64,000 nucleotides of DNA from JBBRZM01 sp963813635 (GTDB taxonomy: Bacteria; Actinomycetota; Acidimicrobiia; IMCC26256; JBBRZM01). The translations under genes were made by a program, and so were the position numbers. The stretch spans positions 1 through 64,000 of the forward strand of contig CAWEZO010000012.1 of NCBI GenBank assembly GCA_963813635.1, in the 5' to 3' direction. This document shows positions 31,418-41,633 of the stretch, in pieces; position 1 is the stretch's first letter; each line of letters begins with the position of its first letter. A model generated the notes under the pieces. The model did not search any database, was not told where the DNA came from, and saw nothing but the letters and a program-made list of their open reading frames with translations.

Positions 31418-32663
31418 CTACGCGGTCACCTTCGCCTCGAACCCCAGGAGCCCGCCGAGCGTGCCGCCGACCATGGCGGCCCGCTCGTCGGCGGGGAGAT
31501 CGCCGAGCTGCTTCGCCAGGAGCTCCCGGCTCCCGCGGAACGTCCCTTCGGCGTGCGGGTAGTCGTTGCCCCACACGATCGTCGACAACCCGGTGACGTG
31601 CCGGCACGCGACGGCGACCGGGTCGTCCTGGAACGAGACGTGGAACTGGCGCCGCACGTACTCGCTCGGCTTCAGCGGGTACGGCCACTTCTCGTTCAGG
31701 CGGAACAGCTGCGCCATGCTCGGCTGGTCGTCGGCGGGGCGGGTGTCGTCCCAGTCCCCGAGCCACCAGTCGGCGTCCTGGCCGATCCCGGTGACCCAGC
31801 ACTTGTCCATGCTGCCCACCAGCGACGCCAGCCAGTGCGCGTTGAACTCGATCAGCGCGAAGTGCAGGTCGGGGTAGCGCTCGGGGACGCCGCCGCCGAT
31901 CAGCTCGCAGATGACCTGCTGCGGGACGATCGGGCCGTAGACGCACTGCGTGATCATCCGCTTCGAGGCCGACTTCTCGGTCATCGGCTGGTTGACCTGC
32001 GCCGCCGACTCCATGACGACCTTGAGCGTCGTCGCGGCCGGGTCGTTGACCTTCACGCCGCCGGTCTGGGTGTGGATGAACACGTGCACGCCGTTGGCCT
32101 GGGCCGCGGCCCACACCGGGTCGAGCGTCCCGGGAGTAGTACGGCACCGGCGGGATGGCCGGCAGGAGGATCGCACGGAACCCGGCCGCGGCGACGCGCT
32201 CGATCTCGGCGACGGCGTCGTCGATGTCGGTGATCGGCACGGGCGCGGTCGGCGCCAGCCGATCGAAGTACGGCGTGAACCGCTCGATGACGTAGTCGTT
32301 GTAGACGCGAGCGTGCGCCATCGACAGCTCGTGGTCGTCGGAGTAGAGCCCGAACAACGACAGGTTCGGGTGCATCACCTGGACGTCGACGCCGTCGAGG
32401 TCCATGTCCTCGAGGATGTGCTCGGGGTCACCTTCCGGCATCCGCCCGCCCGTCTGGCGGTACCGGGAGATCGTCCAGCCCTCGTACCCCGGCGTGTGCA
32501 ACCGCCGGAAGATCCGGGCGCCGTCCTCGACGAACGGCTCGATCTCGAAGTCCTCCTCCCAGACGGCCCGGTCGCGCAGGTGCTTCGGCAGGCGGGTCCG
32601 GAACAGGTCGGTGGGCTCGAGGAGGTGCCCGTCGGCAGAGACGACGAAGTCCTTGTCCGTCAT
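31418..32663 (-). CDS. amidohydrolase family 2 protein, frameshifted
   Basis: About 415 aa starting ATG 32663 with MTDKDFVVSADGHLLEPTDLF. Metal-site regions are SADGHLLEP, FIHTQTGG and WGNDYPHAEGT. It belongs to the same superfamily as the proteins at 16870 and 41634 but is clearly more divergent from them than they are from each other. A single frameshift near 32130 splits it. It is divergent from the cyclase gene, with operator site 4 between. It probably hydrolyses or decarboxylates a cyclic intermediate. Confidence 0.8.
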
Positions 32664-32721
32664 CCGTTGCGACCTTCCTGCGCGGGCTGGACGCTGCGCG
32701 GCCCGTCCGCGGCAAATGTAA

Positions 32722-32739
32722 ACCAACCGGTCGGTACAT
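32722..32739. promoter_or_regulatory. cluster B operator, site 4
   Basis: On the minus strand ATGTACCGACCGGTTGGT, with a perfect left half and a degenerate right half. It is centred in the 124-bp gap between the divergent amidohydrolase and cyclase genes. Confidence 0.6.
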
Positions 32740-32787
32740 GCAATGCGACCGCCGGTCCCGGATGACGCGGCCGGAAGGAGAGGAGCC

Positions 32788-33847
32788 GTGACGAAGCGGT
32801 GGACGCAACGCCCGCCCGGCTCGACCTGGGGCGACTGGGGCGACGACGACGAGCTCGGCCGCATCAACCTGCTCACCCCCGAGAAGGTCCTCCAGGGCGT
32901 GCGCGAGGTCGAGGCCGGCGTCAGCTTCTGCCTGAGCCTGCCGCTCGACTATCCGGGCGGCACCGCCCTGAACCAGCGGCGGCACCCGCCGGTCGTCGCG
33001 CCGACCGAGGACATGGAGGGCAACCCCGCCACCTTCTACAACGTCCACATGAGCGAGATGGACGAGTGGGGGGACCCGCGCTACGTCGACGTGTGGGCCG
33101 ACGACGTGGTGACGCTGTCGCTGCAGTACTCGACGCAGTGGGACTCGCTCGCGCACGTCGGTGCCGAGTTCGACGCCGACGGCGACGGGGTCGAGGAGGC
33201 CGTCTACTACAACGGCTACCGCGCCGGCGTCGACCTCGTCGGACCGAAGCCCGACGCCGCGGCGACGGCGGCAACCACCGCTCGCTTCGCCCACCACCTC
33301 GGCCTGGAGCACATGGCCTTCCACGGCGTGCAGGGACGCGGCGTGCTCGTCGACCTGGCCCACCATCTCGGCCACGACTGGCGCGGCGTCGACCGCAAGA
33401 CGCTCGAGGAGATCATGGCGGCCGACGACGTCGTCGTCGAGCCGGGCGACATGCTCCTGCTGCACACGGGCTTCGCGACCGAGGTCCTCGAGATGGAACC
33501 GCGACCCGGACCCGGTGAAGATCCACACGATGTGCACGTACCTCGACGCGCGCGACGAGTCGTTGCTCGAGTGGATCGCCGAGTCGCAGATCTCGGCGCT
33601 GGTCGCCGACAACTACGCGGTCGAGGGGCTGCTCGGCAAGGACCGCGACCCGAGCCGGCACTCGTTCCTCCCGATCCACCACCTCTGCCTGTTCAAGCTC
33701 GGCGTCCCGCTCGGGGAGATGTGGTACCTGCACGAGCTCGCGACCTGGCTGCGCGAGCACGACCGGAGCCGCTTCCTGCTCACCGCGCCGCCGCTGCGGC
33801 TGCCCGGAGTGGTGGGCTCACCCGTGACGCCGGTCGCGACCGTCTGA
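32788..33847 (+). CDS. cyclase family protein (kynurenine formamidase-like), frameshifted
   Basis: About 353 aa from GTG 32788, preceded by a strong AAGGAGAGGAG. It belongs to the PF04199 cyclase family. The metal motif, usually HxGTHxDxxxH, appears as YSTQWDSLAH, keeping the Asp and last His but lacking the first two His in their usual form. Other family regions are GRGVLVDLA and MLLLHTGFA. One frameshift near 33510 joins EMEPRDPD to PVKIHTMCTYLDARD. Such enzymes hydrolyse cyclic amides or lactones. It fits ring opening after Baeyer-Villiger oxidation by the neighbouring enzyme. Confidence 0.8.
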
Positions 33848-35477
33848 CGAACGCGACAGGCGGAACGCCTTGTAGTCGCTCTCGACGACCTCGGCGATCT
33901 CCTTGAAGAGCTTCGGCCGACCGCCCGAGTTCAGGAGGTACTTGCGCGGCTTGCCGGGGATGTTGGTCCCGAAGAAGTAGCTGCTCTCGCCGAACGGCGG
34001 CCGTCGCCGCGCCTCGGTCGACCATGTCGGTCCACCGCTCCTCGGCCGCCGGGTCGACCTCGATCGTGTCGTAGCCGTGGTCGCGCACGAAGGTGAGCGC
34101 GTCGGTGATGAAGTCGACCTGGTCGCCGTTGTACCGCGGGTTGTTGCCGGCCGCCGCGTGCGGCCCGCCGGGGAAGAAGAGGTTCGGGAAGCCGGTGGTC
34201 TGGACGCCGAGGAACGTCTTCGGGCCGTCGGCCCAGTGGTCCTCGAGCGCGAGACCGTCCCGGCCGCGGATCCCCATGCGCGTGAGCGCGCCGGTGCCGA
34301 AGTCGAAGCCGGTCGCCCACACGACGATGTCGAACTCCTGCGCACCTTCGGCCGTCTCGATCCCGCGCTCGGTCATGCGCACGATCGGCGTCTGCTCGAG
34401 ATCGACGAGCGAGACGTTCGGGTTGTTGTACGTCTCGTAGTAGCCGGTCACGAACGGCGGCCGCTTCTCGCCGAAGCGGTGGTCCTTGGGGATCAGCTTC
34501 TCCGCGGTCTCGGGATCCTCGACGATGCTGCGGATCTTCTCGGCGATGAACTCGCACCACTCGGCGTTCGCGGCGGGATCGAGCAGCAGGTCGGTGTAGT
34601 TGCTGGTGAGCTTCGAGAAGCCGGGGCTGTTCCACATCTTCTCGAAGAACGCCCGCCGCTCGTCTTCGGAGTCGTCGAAGGTGGCGCGATCGTGCGCGGG
34701 GTGGAGGAACCCGGCTACCGACGTGTTCAGCGTCTCGCGCATCGCCTCGAAGTCGGCCCGGAGCTGCGCCTGCTCGTCGGGGGTGATCGGTGCGTTGTTG
34801 AGCGGCGTGCACCAGTTGGCGGTGCGTTGGTACACGGTCAGCGAGGCGACCTCGTCGGCGATGGCCGGGATCAGCTGCACGCCGCTCGATCCGGTGCCGA
34901 TGACGGCGACGCGCTTGCCGGCGAAGTCGACCGGCGTCGCCGGCCACAGCCCCGTGTGGTGCTGACTCGCCGCGGAAGTCGTCGCGCCCCGGCACGTCCG
35001 GGAAGTACGGCACCGAGAGGACGCCGGTCGCGGCGACGAGGAACCGCGCCCGGAGCTCGGTGCCGTCGCCGAGCACGACGGTCCACGTCCCCGACGACTC
35101 GTCGTACACGGCCGAGGTGACCGCGGCGTCGAACCGCATGTGGCGCCGCAGGTCGAACCGGTCGACCACGTGGTTGAGGTAGCGCTCGGTCTCCGGCTGC
35201 TCGCGCGAAGTGCTCCTGCCACTCCCACTCGTCGAACAGCTCTTTCGAGAACAGGTAGCCGTAGGTGTAGCTCTCGGAGTCGAACCGCGCCCCGGGGTAG
35301 CGGTTCCAGTACCAGGTGCCGCCGACGCCGCCGCCGGCCTCGAGCAGCTGCACGGAGAAGCCGGCTTCACGCGCGCGGTACAGCTGGTAGATGCCGGTGA
35401 TGCCGGCGCCGACGACCAGCACGTCGACGTCGGCGCGGGCCGACGCGGGTCTCGTCGGTTGCGGTGCCGCGTTCCAC
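33818..35477 (-). CDS. Baeyer-Villiger-type flavin monooxygenase, frameshifted
   Basis: About 550 aa. It has the FAD-binding VGAGITGIYQL, the segment GGTWYWNRYPGARFDSES, the NADPH-binding IGTGSSGVQ and, across a frameshift, FRGESQHHTGLWP, which matches the Baeyer-Villiger fingerprint FxGxxxHTxxWP. It would insert oxygen next to a ketone to make an ester or lactone using NADPH and O2. Frameshifts lie near 35435, 35210, 34970 and 34010. The start is uncertain: GTG 35477 (MERGTATDETR) or ATG 35493 inside the operator. The 3' end overlaps the cyclase gene by 30 bp. Confidence 0.85.
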
Positions 35478-35492
35478 GGGCTTCGCGGCGCA

Positions 35493-35510
35493 TTGTACCG
35501 ACCGGTGTAG
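35493..35510. promoter_or_regulatory. cluster B operator, site 5
   Basis: TTGTACCGACCGGTGTAG, followed immediately by TATACT (35511-35516), the same arrangement as site 3. It lies between the divergent monooxygenase and Rieske oxygenase genes, where a bound repressor would cover the -10 region. Confidence 0.65.
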
Positions 35511-35552
35511 TATACTGTCCCGACAACGCACTCCGAGAGGGAAGGGCGCGGC

Positions 35553-36925
35553 GTGGCGATCGTGGATCGGAAGTGGTCGGCACTCCCGGTGCCCTACGCG
35601 ATGGAGCTCCCGGACCGCGTTCGCAAGGAGCGCTACTTCGACGCGGACTTCTACGCGATGGAGGCCGAGCTGCTGTGGCCGCGGGTCTGGCAGATGGCGT
35701 GCCGGCTCGAGGAGATCCCGCAGCCGCGCGACTTCGTCGAGTACGAGATCCTCGACCAGTCGATCATCGTGGTGCGCACCGACGACATGGGGGTGCGGGC
35801 GTTCCAGAACGCGTGCCGCCATCGCGGCGTCAAGGTCGTCGAGGGTCGCGGGACGTGCGAGAGCGGGTTCACGTGCCCGTTCCACGGCTGGTGCTACGGC
35901 CTCGACGGCAAGAACACCGACGTCCCGCAGCGCGAAGACGTTCGCCGAGCACAACCTGCAGCCGGACGACATCGACCTCACGCCCGGTGCGGTGCGAGGT
36001 GTGGGGCGGGTGCGCGTGGATCAACCTCGACGACGACGCACCGCCGTTGCGGCAGTGCATCGAGCCGTTCGCGACCATCCTCGACGCGTGGAAGGTGGAG
36101 TCGCTGCGGACCGAGTGGTGGTACGCGTGCCGTCTCCCCGTGAACTGGAAGCTCGCGCAAGAGGCGTTCGTCGAGCAGTACCACGTGGTGGAGACGCATC
36201 CCCAGCTCGTCATCCCCGGGCGGTACGCGCCGCGCGACGGCGCGCCGTTCGACCCGCGCGCGTTCATCGACGCCGAGCATCCAGTACCTGCGCACGATGA
36301 GCGAGGGCATGGCCGGGATGGTGCACGCGAACGACGTGCGCATCGCCGAGGGCCTGCGCGACATCGAGCTGCCCGCCGACCCGGCGCTGGCGATGTCGAC
36401 CTGGCAGCGCACGCTCAACGACGCGGTCGTGAGCTGGCACCGGGCCGCGGGCTGCGACATCCCCGACCTCAACGAGCTCGAGGCGCAGCGGGATCAACGA
36501 GCCGATGGGCTACTGCTTCCCGCACTACTTCGTGTTGCCGATGTACAGCAGCGCGTCCTCGTACCGCTTCCGCCCGCTCGGGCCCGGAGGAGACGCTGAT
36601 GGAGATCTGGTCGCTCACGCGGTTCCCGGAGGGCCGCGAGCCGGGCGAAGCCCACGCCGCCCGAGGTGTGGGAGAGCGACGATCCACGGTGGCCGCCGAT
36701 CCCCGCGCAGGACTTCTCGAACCTGCCGCGGCAGCAGAAGGGTCTGCACGCGAAGGGCTTCGAGTACATGCGCCTGTCCGAGCGGGCCGAGGGCCACATC
36801 TCGAACTTCGAACGGACCATCGACGGCTTCCTCGCCGGCCTTCCCTACGAGACAGCTGCTCCCGGCGCTGCAGGCGGTCAACGTGAACCCGTTCGAGCAT
36901 GCCGATCGTCGACCTCGGCTTCTGA
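35553..36925 (+). CDS. Rieske non-heme iron oxygenase, alpha subunit, heavily frameshifted
   Basis: About 455 aa from ATG 35553 (MAIVDRKWSALPVPYAMEL). Rieske ligands are in CRHRGVK and CPFHGWC, about 18 residues apart. The catalytic-domain segment QEAFVEQYHVVETHPQ carries the mononuclear-iron His pair. About seven frameshifts (near 35935, 36000, 36285, 36490, 36590, 36660 and 36855) are needed to follow it to the end near PIVDLGF at 36925. It is a second oxygenase system, distinct from the one at 10389, and has no reductase beside it. Confidence 0.8.
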
Positions 36926-36927
36926 GC

Positions 36928-37331
36928 ATGAGCACGAGCACGACGCTACGCAGAGGTCGTCGAGGGCGTGCGCGCCACGATCGCCGCGTACACGCAGGCC
37001 CTCGACGACGGCCGGACCGACGACGTCGTCGCCACCTTCTGCCCCGACGGCGTCTGCGAGATCCCGGGCATGGGCACCCACGACGGCCACGACGCCCTCC
37101 GCGCGGCCTACGCCAGATGGAAGCCGCGGCGGCCGCAGCGTCACCTCGTCGTCAACACGCTCGTCACCGACTGGAACGACCACGAGGCCACGCGCGATCA
37201 GCGACGTGGTCTTCCTCCTGCAGGGCGACTCCGGCTGGGCGATCCAGGTCGTGGGCCGGTACCACGACACCCTCCACCACGACGACGGCACGTGGCGATT
37301 CCATCGTCGGGCGGCCACGTTCGTGACGTAG
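36928..37331 (+). CDS. SnoaL/NTF2-like protein, frameshifted
   Basis: About 134 aa starting at ATG 36928, three bases after the oxygenase. The NTF2-like fold is seen in EGVRATIAAYTQALDDGRTD, FCPDGVCEIPGMGTHDG and, after a frameshift near 37195, VVGRYHDTLHHDDGTW. A first frameshift lies near 36950. It could be the small beta-like partner of the Rieske oxygenase, since ring-hydroxylating dioxygenase beta subunits share this fold, or a separate isomerase-like protein. Confidence 0.7.
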
Positions 37332-37412
37332 CACCGTGCTCGGAGCACTCGCGCCGGTCAGTGACAGCCCGCTTCGGTGGTCCCGTTCCGCGATCAGCGA
37401 GTCGCCGCGCTG

Positions 37413-38183
37413 CTATTCGAAGAGGTCGGGCTGCTCGCGTGTGATCATCGCGTAGAGCGGCTGGAACGCGTGGTAGCACGGCGATCGGCGATCCGACCTG
37501 CGGGTACGTCTTGCGCGCCATGTCGGCATCGATGATCACCGGCGTGCCCGCGGCCTCGGCGAGCAACTGCGCCTGGCAGCGTCCGCTCCATGGTGATGAA
37601 CGACCACACGGCCGCGTCGACGGAATGACCGACGGTGAGGAGCCCGTGGTTGCGGAGGATCACCGCTTTGTTGTCGCCGAGCGCTTCACTGATCCGCTTG
37701 CCTTCTTCGAGGTCGAGCACCACGCCGGTGAAGTCGTCGAACAGCGCGTGGTCCTCGAAGAACGCGCACGCGTCCTGCGTGATCGGATCGAGGAGACGAC
37801 CCAACGACGACCAGGCCTTGCCGTGCAAGCGAGTGCGAGTGCGCGGCCGCGATCACGTCGGGACGCGCCGCATGCACCTGCGAGTGGATTGCGAACGCGG
37901 CGCGGTTGACCATCGCGTCGCCTTCGACCACCTCGCCGGTGTGGTCGACGCAGATCAGGTCGGAGACACGGATGTGCTTGAAGTTCATCCCGAACGGGTT
38001 GACCCAGAAGCGGTCGAGGTGTTCGGGATCGCGCACGGTGATGTGCCCGGCGACCCCCTCGTCGAATCCGAACTTGCCGAACAGGCGGAACGACGCAGCG
38101 AGGCGTTGCTTGCGGTGCAGGCGTTCCTCCTCCACGGAATCGAACTTGGGGAGGAAGGCCAGGTCGGGAAGCAGTGCAGTCAT
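37413..38183 (-). CDS. class II aldolase/adducin domain protein, frameshifted
   Basis: About 255 aa from ATG 38183 (MTALLPDLAFLPKFDSVEEERL). Zinc-binding His residues of the family are visible in AAHSHSLAR and RNHGLLTVG. The N-terminal GVAGHITVRDPEH is also typical. Frameshifts near 37830, 37590 and 37480 split it, and the end reads FQPLYAMITREQPDLFE. Proteins of this type catalyse retro-aldol cleavage or serve as aldolase-like decarboxylases. It sits outside the operator-marked clusters. Confidence 0.8.
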
Positions 38184-38392
38184 GCCGAAATCCTAGGTCT
38201 TCTCAGTGTCGTTGGCCGCACCGAGATTGTTGCAGGGCCGGTGACGGTCCACCCCGCAGACTGCCGGCTGCACGACACGCGCAGTGTCACACTTCGGTGT
38301 ACCACCACGCACGTCCGTTCCGAAAGATCTCGGCACGGCGAGGTCGCGTACCTAGCCGGTCCGCACTGCTTCTTGGTGAGCATTCGCTTCGC

Positions 38393-38420
38393 AGGTTCCT
38401 GTGCACCTGCACAGGAACCT
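38393..38420. promoter_or_regulatory. 28-nt perfect hairpin/inverted repeat
   Basis: Arms AGGTTCCTGTGC and GCACAGGAACCT around ACCT, a perfect 12-bp stem. It lies in the 298-bp divergent gap 38184-38481 between the aldolase and the truncated reductase gene. No T-tract follows, so an operator is more likely than a terminator. I see nothing else in the gap. Confidence 0.45.
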
Positions 38421-38481
38421 CTTCGCCCGCTACGACAGAAGGAACATGTTCTGATGAGCGCGATCACCGTGAGGACTCTTG

Positions 38482-38842
38482 ATGGCAATTCGCGTGGTGC
38501 AGTGGACGACGGGCAACGTGGGTCGGCGTTCGGTGCGCGCCGCCGCCGCCCACCCCGAACCTCGAGCTGGTCGGCTGCTACGCCTGGTCGCCTGAGAAGG
38601 TCGGGCGCGACGTCGGCGAGCTGTGCGGGATCGACGCCGTGGGCGTCGCCGCCACCGACGACGTCGACGCGCTGCTCGCTCTCGGGCCCGACTGCGTCGT
38701 CTACAACCCGATGTGGCAGGACGTCGACGAGCTCGTCCGCACACCCACACCGACCTGCCGCTGCCTCGGGGGCTCGTGCCCAACTGACGCCGCGCGGCGC
38801 CCTTGGCCTGACGGCCCTTCGGTGGGCGCTCGAGCCGAGTGA
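38482..38842 (+). pseudogene. truncated dihydrodipicolinate-reductase-like protein
   Basis: The N-terminal Rossmann domain of a DapB-like NAD(P)-dependent reductase: MAIRVVQWTTGNVGRRSVR, then (after a frameshift near 38563) LELVGCYAWSPEKVGRDVGE and VAATDDVDALLALGPDCVVYNP. Homology is lost after DVDELVR near 38755, and a frame with no resemblance to the family runs to a stop at 38842. Full-length relatives are about 350 aa, so roughly two thirds is missing. The abrupt loss suggests a deletion or recombination junction just before the P450 gene. Confidence 0.65.
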
Positions 38843-38945
38843 TGGAGCTCGATGAACTCGAGGGTCGTATCCTGACTGGCGGTCACGCCCACCGCGTCTT
38901 CGAGGGCGAGCACGTGCGAGCGCACAGCACCCGAAGGAGGCCACG

Positions 38946-40232
38946 TTGCGCGACTGGGAGACGATCGACTTCTTCACCGACGAGTCGTTGGTCGAGGACC
39001 CGTACCCGTACTTCGACGAGCTCCGCTCGGCCGGCCCGGTGCTCCCGCTCGCCCACCTCGGGGTCGTGGCGGTGACCGGCTACGACGAGGCGAGCGAGGT
39101 GTACAACGACCCCGACGCCTTCTCGTCGTGCAACTCGGTCGTCGGCCCGTACGCGACGTTCCCGGTGCCGCTGGAAGGCGACGACGTGAGCGACGTCGTC
39201 GCTCGGTACCGGGACCAGCTGCCGATGCACGAGCACATGGTCACGATGGACCCGCCCGACCACACCCGCGAGCGAGCGCTGCTGATGCGGTTGATCACGC
39301 CGAAGCGGCTCAAGGACAACGAGGCATTCATGTGGCGCCTCGCCGACCAACAGCTCGACGAGTTCGTCGCCGACGGCCGCTGCGAATTCATCAACTCGTA
39401 CGCACAGCCCTTTGCCATGCTCGTCGTCGCCGACCTCCTCGGCGTGCCGGAAGCCGACCACCCGCGGTTCCGTGAGGGCTTCGGTCTGCTCGGCACCGTG
39501 GGCGCGGTCGGCGCCGGCGAAAAAGGCAACCCGGGTGAGAACGCGCTCGCGTGGCTCGACAAGTGGTTCACCGAGTACATCGAAGCCCGGCGGCGCGAGC
39601 CGCGCCACGACGTGCTCACCGACCTGGCGTTGGCGACATACCCCGACGGGACCACGCCGGCGGTGACCGCGGTCGTGCGGACGTCGACGTTCCTGTTCGC
39701 GGCCGGCCAGGAGACCACCGCCCGCCTGCTCGCCAGCGCGCTGAAACAGCTGGCCGAGCACCCCGAGATGCAGGACGAGCTGCGGGCGAACCGCGAGCGG
39801 ATCCCCAGCTTCCTGGAAGAGGTGCTGCGGGCCGAGAGCCCGGTGAAGACCGACTTCCGCCTCGCCCGTCGCTCGACCACGATCGGCGGCGTCGAGATCC
39901 AGGCCGGGACCCCGGTGATGCTGCTGAACGGCGCCGCCAACCGCGATCCCCGACGCTTCGAGTGCCCCGCCGAGTTCCACCGCGACCGCGACAACGCCCG
40001 GGCCCACATCGCCTTCGGGCGCGGCCCCCACACCTGCCCCGGTGGCCCGCTCGCCCGGGCCGAGGGGCACGTGAGCCTCGAGCGCATCCTCGACCGGACG
40101 CGCGACATCCGACTGTCCGAGGAACACCACGGCCCGGCCGGCGCTCGCCGCTTCCGCTACGAGCCGACCTGGATCCTGCGCGGCCTCACGCGGCTGCACC
40201 TGGAGTTCGAGCCAGTCGAGGCCGGCCGATGA
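38946..40232 (+). CDS. cytochrome P450
   Basis: Intact, 428 aa. The TTG start at 38946 follows AAGGAGG by five bases. The heme loop is FGRGPHTCPGGPLAR, the I-helix FAAGQETTARLL and the ExxR helix EEVLRAESP. It is a close paralog of the P450 at 21358. The sequence immediately upstream is a truncated reductase gene, and the SDR gene that starts in its stop codon is also truncated, so this gene seems to have been moved or flanked by deletions. It needs a ferredoxin and reductase not seen beside it. Confidence 0.92.
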   Translation: MRDWETIDFFTDESLVEDPYPYFDELRSAGPVLPLAHLGVVAVTGYDEASEVYNDPDAFSSCNSVVGPYATFPVPLEGDDVSDVVARYRDQLPMHEHMVTMDPPDHTRERALLMRLITPKRLKDNEAFMWRLADQQLDEFVADGRCEFINSYAQPFAMLVVADLLGVPEADHPRFREGFGLLGTVGAVGAGEKGNPGENALAWLDKWFTEYIEARRREPRHDVLTDLALATYPDGTTPAVTAVVRTSTFLFAAGQETTARLLASALKQLAEHPEMQDELRANRERIPSFLEEVLRAESPVKTDFRLARRSTTIGGVEIQAGTPVMLLNGAANRDPRRFECPAEFHRDRDNARAHIAFGRGPHTCPGGPLARAEGHVSLERILDRTRDIRLSEEHHGPAGARRFRYEPTWILRGLTRLHLEFEPVEAGR

Positions 40233-40291
40233 GCCGCGTCGCGGTTATCACCGGCGGCGCCTCCCGCATCGGGCTCGGAGCCACGAAGTGA
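40229..40291 (+). pseudogene. SDR N-terminal remnant
   Basis: Reads MSRVAVITGGASRIGLGATK and stops. This is the first beta strand and cofactor loop of an SDR, very like the start of the SDR at 9021 (MSRVAVVTGAASGIGLAVG). It starts in the P450 stop codon (ATGA), as a real downstream operon gene would, but ends after 20 codons. The following 120 bp hold no SDR sequence in any frame that I can see. It is a deletion remnant. Confidence 0.6.
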
Positions 40292-40412
40292 AGCCACCCG
40301 GGAGCCTTTCTGTCGGCGAGCAGACCGACAGTTCTCTAACAGGAGCGTCACCGATCTCTGCCTTGCTCCACCGAACCCAGCCGCTGCGCCTGCGCGCGAT
40401 CAGGCCAAGTGA

Positions 40413-41609
40413 TCAGGTAGCGAAGACGGGAAGCGACTCCCAGCCGCGCACGGTGGAGGTGCGGGCCCGGACTGCATGATCCCAGTCGACCTCCCACTCC
40501 GGGAATCGCTGCAACACCTCGTCGAGCGCGAGACGTCCTTCGAGACGGGCCAACGCTGCGCCGAGGCAGAAATGGATGCCGTAGCCGAAGGTGAGGTTGT
40601 GGACGATCTTGCGATGGATGTCGAAGCGGTCGGCGTCGGCAAATCGGTTCTGGTCCCGGTTGGCCGACGCAACGAGCAGCAACATCGCGCTGCCCTCTGC
40701 GACCGTCTGGCCGTAGAGCTCGACGTCGTGGGCGACGTAGCGCGCCTGGACCGGCGATGGCGCCTCGTACCGGAGCAGCTCCTCGATCGCGTTCGGAACG
40801 AGTGAGCGGTCCTCGACGATCTGGTGTCGCTGGTCGGGATGCTCGGCGAGCACCTTGCCCGTCCAGCCGATCAACCGGGTCGTGGTCTCGTTGCCGGCGC
40901 CCGCCAGCAGGTTGACGTAGGTGAGCACTTCCTCGCGAGCGAGCGTGCGCGTCGCTCCGGTCTCGTCGACGAATTCGGCGTTGAGCAATACGGTCATGAG
41001 GTCGTCGGAGGGGTGCTTGGCCCGCCAGTCGACGTAGTCGGCGAAGAGCTCGCTAGGAAACTTCGGGTCAGACATCTCCTGGCCCTCCTTGAGCTGCAGA
41101 CCTTCGTCGAGGTGATCGCGAATCGCCTGCTGGTCCTGCTCCGGTATCCCGAGGAGGTACCCGATCGTGCGCATCGGCATCTGCGCGCCCAGATCCTTGA
41201 CGAAGTCGAAACGGCCGGCGGCGACGAGAGGGTCGAGGCTCCTCGCGGAGAACTCGCGAACCTTGGGCTCCAGCTCATCCATCTTTCGGGGCGTGAAGAC
41301 ACGCGACATCAATCCACGGTGGACGTCGTGAATGGGCGGGTCCTCGAAGAGGATGAATCCCGGCGGAAGCTCGACGTTCGCCTTGATAATCTCCAAGACG
41401 TCGCTGCGACCCGAACGGAATGTCGCCCAGTCGAGCAAGCCGCTCTCGACGTCTTCGAAACGACTCAACGCATAGAAGTCGTATTTCTCGTTGTAGTAGA
41501 GCGGCGCTGCTTCCCGCATGCGGGCCCATACCGGATACGGGTCTGCATCGATCTCGAAGTCGTACGGGTCGTAGTAGACGACGCCGCTGCTGCTGCTTGT
41601 GAGGGTCAT
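40413..41609 (-). CDS. cytochrome P450
   Basis: Intact, 398 aa from ATG 41609. The heme loop is FGYGIHFCLGAALAR, the I-helix LLAGAGNETTTRLIG and the ExxR helix EELLRYEAP. It is a different subfamily from the P450s at 21358 and 38946, shorter and with a canonical GxHFCLGxxLAR. It lies 24 bp downstream of the amidohydrolase gene on the same strand and is probably cotranscribed with it under the third TetR. Confidence 0.92.
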   Translation of the reverse strand: MTLTSSSSGVVYYDPYDFEIDADPYPVWARMREAAPLYYNEKYDFYALSRFEDVESGLLDWATFRSGRSDVLEIIKANVELPPGFILFEDPPIHDVHRGLMSRVFTPRKMDELEPKVREFSARSLDPLVAAGRFDFVKDLGAQMPMRTIGYLLGIPEQDQQAIRDHLDEGLQLKEGQEMSDPKFPSELFADYVDWRAKHPSDDLMTVLLNAEFVDETGATRTLAREEVLTYVNLLAGAGNETTTRLIGWTGKVLAEHPDQRHQIVEDRSLVPNAIEELLRYEAPSPVQARYVAHDVELYGQTVAEGSAMLLLVASANRDQNRFADADRFDIHRKIVHNLTFGYGIHFCLGAALARLEGRLALDEVLQRFPEWEVDWDHAVRARTSTVRGWESLPVFAT

Positions 41610-41633
41610 GGTGCTCGTGGCCGCCGGTCGGTT

